Shown here piece by piece: positions 34,524 through 39,194 of a stretch of 39,194 nt of DNA. Source of the DNA: Paludibacteraceae bacterium (GTDB taxonomy: Bacteria; Bacteroidota; Bacteroidia; Bacteroidales; Paludibacteraceae); NCBI GenBank assembly GCA_017444065.1, contig JAFSXJ010000130.1, forward strand, positions 1 to 39,194, given 5' to 3'. The notes below the pieces were generated by a model. That model was not told the origin of the DNA. It saw nothing but the letters and a program-made list of their open reading frames with translations, and did not search any database. The position numbers and the translations under genes are program-made. Every line of letters starts with the position of its first letter. The first letter of the stretch is position 1.

Positions 34524-37276
34524 TGTTGTTGTGATTGCATAAATTCGTTATAGTCGCTCATCGTCTTGCCGTTGCCGATGAGGTTGCTGTTCGTCTCGGT
34601 GATAGGTATGACGGTTATCTGCCTGTTCTCGAGCAGGGCTTTTATCTCCGGGCTTTCCATCTGTATGCCTATGTACCACTCGGCTTCATCCATGCTGTCC
34701 AGACCGCTCACGCGCAGGGTTGGTCCTGCACTGTACGCGGGCAGGGCGGTAAGGTCGAAGTCGCGGATGAGGAATCGTGTGAAGTTGAACAGTGCCACCT
34801 CGTACAGCAGGTTGTTCAGCTCGGCTTGTATCTCGTCGTCCTTCAGCTTCTTGTCGTTCGGATAGAGCATGAGCACGAACGCCCTGTCGTTGCGCTCGGC
34901 GGAGAACTGTACGGTCGAATCGGCAGCCTGCTCTTCCGCCTGCATATCTTCGCGTTTGGTTGACAGCGTGCTGATTGCTCCACCCTGCTGGCTCTCCATA
35001 CCCTGCCCGAGCATAGCGAGCATGTCGCGGCTCATGGCTGCCGGTTCGGAGTCCGGATAACGGGCAATCATGTCTTTCAGCGCCTCGGCGAACGCTTCCT
35101 TGCCCTCGGTACGCGCTTTCGCCACGGCGTTCAGGAACAGGAACCGCGGCATCAACGGCGAGAGCGGGTAGTTCTGCTCGGCATACTGCGTGTTCGCCTT
35201 GACCGTGCTGAACCCGCCGACGCGGAACGCGTTGTATGTCGCCTCATAAACGGAGTCTTGCTCTGCCGCCATCTGACGAAGACGGGTGAAGTATTGCGGG
35301 TCGGACACTATCTGTGCCTGCTTGCTGTCGGGGTACTTGCTGATTATAGCCTGCCGTGCAACCTCGGCGTCGGCTGGCCTGTTGTCCTTCAGCGCATCGA
35401 GGTAACGGATGTAATAGAGTTCAACGCATCGCTTGTCTTGCGGGAAGCGGCGGCAGAACTCCTCGAAGGAAGCCTCGGCTTGTGCGGTGTCCTGCAGTTT
35501 GTCCTTGTAGATGAATATCATCTTGAACAGTGCGTCGGCAATCAGCGAATCGCTCTCGGCAAAGTCCTGCGGCGTGCGTGGTATCTGCTGCATGTAATAC
35601 GCGGGGTCATATACGTCCGTGACGCGCGGTTTGACGGTGGCTGTGCTGTCGGCAGGTATGCTGTCGTTCGGCTCGCCCTCGAAGTTCTCGTCATTCTGTT
35701 CGGTCGGCGGTGTCCAGTCGCCTGACGATGCTTTGCTTCGCCGGCGCCAGTTGTCCTCCAGCGGTCGGTTGCCCCAACGGCGGTTGAACTCCTGCTTGCC
35801 GTTGCGCATCAGCTGCACGTTGTAGAAGTACCATTGTCCCGCTTCGCCGGTGCCGCCGATCATTTTCGATGTGTTGACGCTGCTCAGCCCCTTGTCGCGG
35901 TTCTCACGTTCCTTCTGCGCCGCTTTGGCGGAGTCCTCGGCTTCGGCTTTGCAGAGGTCGGCTACGATCTGCTCGGCAATCTTCTGTTGCTCCTCTTCGC
36001 TGAGCGTGCTCAGTCGTTGGAGTGAGTCCTGCAGCACCACCGTGCCATACTCCGTGCTCAGTTCGTCAAGCACCTCCGCGAGCACGCGTACGCGCTGGTA
36101 GCTCTCCGATTCGGCAGGCAGGATGGTTATAGCCTCCGAGTAACACGGTGCAGCCTTGGCGTAGTTGCGGCGGGTGTAATAGATGTCACCGGCTTTCAGG
36201 AGCACGGCAGCTTTATCCATTCCGTTCTTCTCGCTCTTCTCAATGGCAAGTTCGTAGTTCTCCAGCGCATGTGCCGTGTCGCGTTGCGCCAGATAGATGT
36301 CGCCTATTGCGCCGTAGAGCACATCGAGCTGCTCGCGGTACTTGTAGTTCCGCGCCATGCTCTTCAGTTGGCGGACAGACTTCTTCTTGTCGGGCGAGAC
36401 GAGTGCCATGCGTATGCGTGCATTGAAATCCATCATCACCGGTGGGTAGAGCTGCGTGCACTTCTTGTACGCCTGGTAGGCTTCGGCAGGTCGGTTCTCG
36501 GTCTCGTAGAGTTGTCCGAGCACGTATGCGAATCGTGCGCGGTTTCCCTTGCGTTTCTCGTCGGGCATAGCGAGCTTGACGAACGGGATAGCGTCCTTGT
36601 ACTGTTTTGTCTTGAGCTTGATATCCGCTGTTGAGGAGGCATACAGCGGGGCATGTTTGCGGTTGAGGTTGTCCGCCTGCACCTTGCTGAGCATATCTTC
36701 GGCTTCGTACAGCCAGCCCATCTCGGCGTACGCACGCGCTATCCAGAGCTGACATTGCGCCACCACATCCGCATCGTACTCGTAATGACGGATGATGTAG
36801 TTGAATGTGCCCACTGCGCCGATGAAGTCTCCCTTGTGGAACTCCGCCTGCCCGAGCAGCAACCACGCTTTCGACAGTTCGGAGTTGAACTCCTCCTGCT
36901 TGAGCCACGCCTTGTACTTGGGGTCTTTCGTGCGCTTGGAGTCGGGTTTGGGTTTGACCTTGATGGAGTGCAGCTTGATGCACTTGCGGCACTTCTCTAT
37001 CGTTATGTCCATCTTTCCCGTTGACGCTTCGGCAGCCTTGTGGTCTGACACGGGATAGAGCGGCAGCATCTCGCCGTAGTTGTCCTCGTGCGCATCGGTT
37101 ATCTGCTGCAGACCGTCAATATAGGCGTTCTTGCCGTTGAACTCGATGTTGTATTTCGTTTTAGTCCGGTGATACCAACGGCTCAGACCCGTGTTCTTCT
37201 GCGTCGAACACGAACTCATAGCCATAAGCATGGCAAGCAGTAATATGATATGTAATCTGTTTATCATTGACTTCAT
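34520..37276 (-). CDS. porW: T9SS-associated TPR lipoprotein PorW/SprE
   Basis: A 918-residue lipoprotein with a signal ending MAMSSC (Cys23). The start of the mature part (STQKNTGLSRWYHRTKTKYN followed by IEFNGKNAYIDGL) and the next ~150 residues match PorW (Porphyromonas) and SprE (Flavobacterium), lipoproteins required for the type IX secretion system. Several TPR-like helix pairs follow (SKAWLLLGQAEFHKGDFIGA; LWIARAYAEMGWLYEAEDML), then a low-complexity middle (~490-560) and more helical repeats. The family is known to help connect the T9SS motor to the outer-membrane translocon. The other T9SS genes are not in this window. It lies between tsaB and the exported thioredoxin. Confidence 0.88.
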   Translation of the reverse strand: MKSMINRLHIILLLAMLMAMSSCSTQKNTGLSRWYHRTKTKYNIEFNGKNAYIDGLQQITDAHEDNYGEMLPLYPVSDHKAAEASTGKMDITIEKCRKCIKLHSIKVKPKPDSKRTKDPKYKAWLKQEEFNSELSKAWLLLGQAEFHKGDFIGAVGTFNYIIRHYEYDADVVAQCQLWIARAYAEMGWLYEAEDMLSKVQADNLNRKHAPLYASSTADIKLKTKQYKDAIPFVKLAMPDEKRKGNRARFAYVLGQLYETENRPAEAYQAYKKCTQLYPPVMMDFNARIRMALVSPDKKKSVRQLKSMARNYKYREQLDVLYGAIGDIYLAQRDTAHALENYELAIEKSEKNGMDKAAVLLKAGDIYYTRRNYAKAAPCYSEAITILPAESESYQRVRVLAEVLDELSTEYGTVVLQDSLQRLSTLSEEEQQKIAEQIVADLCKAEAEDSAKAAQKERENRDKGLSSVNTSKMIGGTGEAGQWYFYNVQLMRNGKQEFNRRWGNRPLEDNWRRRSKASSGDWTPPTEQNDENFEGEPNDSIPADSTATVKPRVTDVYDPAYYMQQIPRTPQDFAESDSLIADALFKMIFIYKDKLQDTAQAEASFEEFCRRFPQDKRCVELYYIRYLDALKDNRPADAEVARQAIISKYPDSKQAQIVSDPQYFTRLRQMAAEQDSVYEATYNAFRVGGFSTVKANTQYAEQNYPLSPLMPRFLFLNAVAKARTEGKEAFAEALKDMIARYPDSEPAAMSRDMLAMLGQGMESQQGGAISTLSTKREDMQAEEQAADSTVQFSAERNDRAFVLMLYPNDKKLKDDEIQAELNNLLYEVALFNFTRFLIRDFDLTALPAYSAGPTLRVSGLDSMDEAEWYIGIQMESPEIKALLENRQITVIPITETNSNLIGNGKTMSDYNEFMQSQQQ

Positions 37277-37368
37277 TTTTCCTTTTCGGATGTATTCTTA
37301 GGCAGATTTTCGGCTTACGGTGAGGGAGTTATGTAGGACATAATGACCGCACCAAAGTCGGAAAGCTG

Positions 37369-38094
37369 TCAAGAAGACGCCGAAAATAGTCCTTTGATGT
37401 GGGCAGGGGCAGCAATGAACTCCTTCAGGTAGTTCGGCTCGAAGTAAGCAATGTCCTTGCCGTTGATTACGCGCACTATATCCCCGCGGCCCTTGCATGC
37501 TTCCGCCAGCCGTCCCGCCTCTGCGCCGGTGGGCACGATGCCGTCTATCCATCGTGCGTTCGGGTGACTAATCACCTGCTTGCATTTCTCCGCGCCGTTG
37601 CCGCAGAAGTACACCACATGCTCGCGGAGCACCTCGGCAAAACTCTGCTCGTCGATAATCATCGCTGCCAACGGCTGCACATTGTTCAGCTCTGCGTCGT
37701 ACAGCGCGCAATATACCTCCATCCGCCGTGCGTCAATCATCGGGCAGATGAGTGCATCTTTTATCGGGGCCCCCGCCGCGGCAATAGCAGCACTTGCGAT
37801 AACTGCAAGCGTCGGCACGGCTATCAGCGGCAGCCCTGCACCGTAGCACAGGCCTTTGGCGAGCGATGCGCCTATACGCAGACCGGTGTACGAACCCGGT
37901 CCTTCCGACAGCACGATACCTTCTATCGTCAGACCGCGCTCCGCAGACTCGGCCTGCAACGACTGCACATACGTTGGCAGCAGCGCCGCATGATTGCTCC
38001 CGCAGAGGTTAAGCCGTTCGGCTACCACCTCTCCACCTTGCAACAACGCCGCCGAACAGACGTCGGTTGAACTATCCAATGCTATCGTTGTCAT
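37369..38094 (-). CDS. tsaB: tRNA threonylcarbamoyladenosine protein TsaB
   Basis: A 241-residue TsaB, the non-catalytic partner of TsaD in making t6A37 of ANN-decoding tRNAs. The ATG at 38094 gives the usual MTTIALDSSTDVCSAALLQG start; a GTG five codons upstream is less likely. Conserved parts are SEGPGSYTGLRIGASLAKGL, the PTLAVIA stretch and CPMIDARRMEVYCALYD. It is first in the seven-gene minus-strand run and has a recognisable promoter. The 92-base gap to porW contains only a short TTATGT/ACATAA inverted repeat. Confidence 0.95.
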   Translation of the reverse strand: MTTIALDSSTDVCSAALLQGGEVVAERLNLCGSNHAALLPTYVQSLQAESAERGLTIEGIVLSEGPGSYTGLRIGASLAKGLCYGAGLPLIAVPTLAVIASAAIAAAGAPIKDALICPMIDARRMEVYCALYDAELNNVQPLAAMIIDEQSFAEVLREHVVYFCGNGAEKCKQVISHPNARWIDGIVPTGAEAGRLAEACKGRGDIVRVINGKDIAYFEPNYLKEFIAAPAHIKGLFSASS

Positions 38095-38173
38095 ATGCGT
38101 TATACTCACTATTTAACCTATGTGCGCACGCTCAAAATGCACGCTCGCGTCTGCGTGCACACATAACGGGCTG

Positions 38174-38205
38174 CAAAGATACGAAAAAAATCCCACATTT
38201 GCAAA
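38174..38205 (-). promoter_or_regulatory. tsaB promoter inside a terminator
   Basis: On the minus strand TTTG (38202-38205), 20 bp, TATCTTTG (38174-38181). The -33 element is in the loop of the terminator hairpin 38191-38215 and the spacer contains its stem and T-run. Confidence 0.75.
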
Positions 38206-38215
38206 CATTGTGGGA
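38184..38215 (-). terminator. Terminator overlapping tsaB promoter
   Basis: A 7-bp stem (TCCCACA/TGTGGGA, 11-base loop) followed on the minus strand by seven Ts (38184-38190). On the + strand it is also followed by AC and seven Ts. It is the second of two hairpins after tRNA-Met. Confidence 0.7.
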
Positions 38216-38235
38216 CTTTTTTTGCAAAAAAAGCA

Positions 38236-38262
38236 AAAAAGATGCCCGACGGACATCTTTTT
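38236..38262 (-). terminator. Terminator of tRNA-Met
   Basis: A 9-bp stem (AAAAAGATG with CATCTTTTT, 9-base loop) one base beyond the 3' end of tRNA-Met, with a T-run on the minus strand. Confidence 0.75.
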
Positions 38263-38263
38263 G

Positions 38264-38337
38264 TAGCGGGACCCAGGATTGAACTGGGGACCTCATGATT
38301 ATGAATCATGCGCTCTAACCAGCTGAGCTATCCCGCC
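38264..38337 (-). tRNA. tRNA-Met (CAT)
   Basis: A 74-nt cloverleaf on the minus strand. Acceptor GGCGGGA pairs with TCCCGCT (first pair G-T), discriminator A, CCA not encoded. D stem GCTC/GAGC, anticodon stem CATGA/TCATG around TTCATAA, giving CAT (38301-38303), T stem CCCAG/CTGGG. It lacks the initiator signature. It is a second CAT tRNA besides that at 13505; one of the two could be the lysidine-modified Ile tRNA. Confidence 0.92.
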
Positions 38338-38354
38338 TTCGCGTTCGCCGAAGA

Positions 38355-38384
38355 CCGATAAAAACATCGCGATGTTTTTGTCGG
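38355..38384. repeat. 30-bp inverted repeat without spacer in the tRNA-Met leader
   Basis: CCGATAAAAACATCG is followed directly by CGATGTTTTTGTCGG; 14 of 15 positions pair and one is T-G. It lies 17 bases upstream of the mature tRNA 5' end and inside its predicted leader. No T-run follows on either strand, so it is not a standard terminator. Confidence 0.7.
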
Positions 38385-38423
38385 AGAGGAGGAAGTGCGA
38401 GCCGCTTCCGACGAAAGCGGGTG

Positions 38424-38455
38424 CAAAAGTACGACAAAAATTCGGGAATTGCAAA
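38424..38455 (-). promoter_or_regulatory. tRNA-Met promoter
   Basis: On the minus strand TTTG (38452-38455), 20 bp, TACTTTTG (38424-38431), the same -7 sequence as for tRNA-Gln. It implies a leader of nearly 80 bases before the tRNA. Confidence 0.7.
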
Positions 38456-38463
38456 TTTTGCCG

Positions 38464-38681
38464 TTACTTTTTTGTCCAGTCCACACACTTTTCCCCGATT
38501 TTGCACATGAAGATAGCATTTCCGTGTTCAACAAGTGCCCCCTGCAGCAAATCAGGGTGCGCTTTCGTAATTACAGCCGCTTTGTAGCGTCGTAGCTCTC
38601 GATGGTCTTCGATTGGATGAGTACCGTGGTGTCACCGCGCTGCACGTTGAAGTTCGCCGTGTCCCGTGGGAGGGATAAAGG
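38464..38681 (-). pseudogene. Possible remnant of a broken gene
   Basis: Two short protein-like stretches lie in different minus-strand frames. One (38571-38681) reads RDTANFNVQRGDTTVLIQSK and onward to TAA at 38571, in frame after the stop of the sigma-like gene. The other (38464-38631) ends AVITKAHPDLLQGALVEHGN...EKCVDWTKK and stops at 38464. A single frameshift near 38584-38590 would join them into one plausible C-terminus. Neither stretch has a convincing start codon. The product is not recognised. It may instead be non-coding; the rest of the gap between tRNA-Met and the sigma-like gene holds the tRNA promoter and leader. Confidence 0.3.
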
Positions 38682-39011
38682 TTAATATTCGAGAGAAGCG
38701 CCTCTATTATATAGCCTTTTTGCTACAACCTTCAAGTGCTCAATTGTGCGCCTAATGGACTTATTGACAGCCTGTTGAGAAATTTTCAACTTGTCAGAAA
38801 TTTCACGCTCGCTTCGACGCCGGTGCAAGTTCTTGTAGAACGTGACGAACGTGTTTACAAAGTCGCCAATCTGCGCATGCTGCGAGTGTTCGTAGAGAGC
38901 AATGTACGTGTCATGCAACAGGTCCTCGTCGAAGATGTGCAGTCGTCGCAGGGCCTTCAGAATATGCGTTTGACAGGCAAGGAAGGTCTTGCCAAATTGT
39001 TGTGCATCCAT
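38682..39011 (-). CDS. Small sigma-70-like DNA-binding protein
   Basis: A 109-residue cytosolic protein. The ATG at 39011 (MDAQQFGKTF) is preferred to a TTG two codons upstream. DEDLLHDTYIALYEH resembles sigma factor region 2, and REISDKLKISQQAVNKSIRR resembles the region 4 helix-turn-helix. At this length it is shorter than normal ECF sigma factors (about 160-190 residues), with the linker between the regions reduced. It may be a reduced sigma factor or a regulator of a mobile element. The identification is by pattern only. It follows the end of an unknown gene by 45 bases on the same strand. Confidence 0.55.
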   Translation of the reverse strand: MDAQQFGKTFLACQTHILKALRRLHIFDEDLLHDTYIALYEHSQHAQIGDFVNTFVTFYKNLHRRRSEREISDKLKISQQAVNKSIRRTIEHLKVVAKRLYNRGASLEY

Positions 39012-39056
39012 AATCAATATCGGGTTACTATCGGTTTGGGTCCGTCTTGCCCCCGA

Positions 39057-39194
39057 TTAAGGTGGCCGTTTTGGCTCTTGACGGTAGCTTTCGTCGGGAA
39101 AAGAACGTGCTCCGTTGTAGTTGGCAGGCATAGTGCCGGAATAGTTTCGTGGCGCGTTCTCACGGATGGCTTGCATCGGGTTGTAATGAACGAA
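39057..39194 (-). CDS. C-terminal end of an unknown protein, partial
   Basis: An open minus-strand frame enters from the window edge and ends at TAA (39057-39059), giving 45 residues rich in Asn, Pro, Arg and Tyr (NPMQAIRENAPRNYSGTMPA ... YRQEPKRPP). No domain is recognised. Its direction and spacing suggest co-transcription with the sigma-like gene. Confidence 0.45.
   Translation of the reverse strand, partial: FVHYNPMQAIRENAPRNYSGTMPANYNGARSFPDESYRQEPKRPP

Noticed and set aside
36240-36992. 250-codon minus-strand frame inside porW in another frame
   Set aside because: It has a biased Arg/Gln/Ala/Gly-rich composition and no domain, while the porW frame is continuous and recognisable.
38264-39194. 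Integrated mobile element attached to tRNA-Met
   Set aside because: The accessory-looking genes lie on the 5' side of the tRNA, integration normally uses the 3' end, and no duplicated tRNA end or integrase is visible.

Overview
The window looks like a chromosomal segment of a Bacteroidales bacterium (Bacteroidota). The support is: SusE/F-position and GH30 genes arranged like a polysaccharide-utilisation locus, a PorW/SprE-type lipoprotein of the type IX secretion system (T9SS), Bacteroidetes-specific families (DUF5606, SpmA-SpmB fusion, YbeY with an Asp third ligand), poly-A leaders in place of Shine-Dalgarno sites, and eight promoters built as (T/C)TTG-N20-TAnnTTTG. Base composition is moderate, near half GC. 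The genus cannot be fixed from sequence alone; PorW argues against the common gut Bacteroides species, which lack a T9SS.

Region 1 (1-10634, + strand) is a glycan-degradation locus of exported proteins: the C-terminal part of a surface glycan-binding protein, a lipoprotein GH30, a three-repeat binding protein, a 1066-residue SGNH hydrolase with two N-terminal duplicated domains and a LamG domain, another secreted binding-type protein, a 38-codon small ORF and a second, non-lipidated GH30. By analogy with GH30_3-containing loci the target could be a beta-1,6-glucan (inference). Several products end in short conserved C-terminal tails.

Region 2 (10635-15152) holds smpB, divergent from DUF5606-nif3-zinc-ribbon, then a convergent outer-membrane barrel/LysM-like gene followed by tRNA-Met. 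Region 3 (15153-20639) is a + strand run: pta, ackA, a cytosolic GH13, a UbiA-type prenyltransferase and maf, the last genes touching or overlapping.

Region 4 (20640-29189, + strand) holds an RND efflux adaptor, a 1512-residue single ORF joining an AcrB-type RND pump to a NodT-type outer-membrane lipoprotein, a stand-alone HD (p)ppGpp-hydrolase-like gene, tRNA-Gln (- strand), a polyprenyl synthase and yicC. The pump-channel fusion keeps an internal lipoprotein signal with a lipobox Cys, and is the most unusual item in the window.

Region 5 (29221-38094, - strand) is a seven-gene run transcribed tsaB, porW, thioredoxin, K+/H+ antiporter, long epimerase, SpmA-SpmB, ybeY, with 1-4 base overlaps at several junctions. 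A promoter embedded in a terminator hairpin precedes tsaB. Region 6 (38216-39194, - strand) has tRNA-Met with an unusually long structured leader, apparent remnants of a broken gene, a small sigma-factor-like protein and the end of an unknown gene. No insertion sequence, CRISPR array or rRNA was seen.
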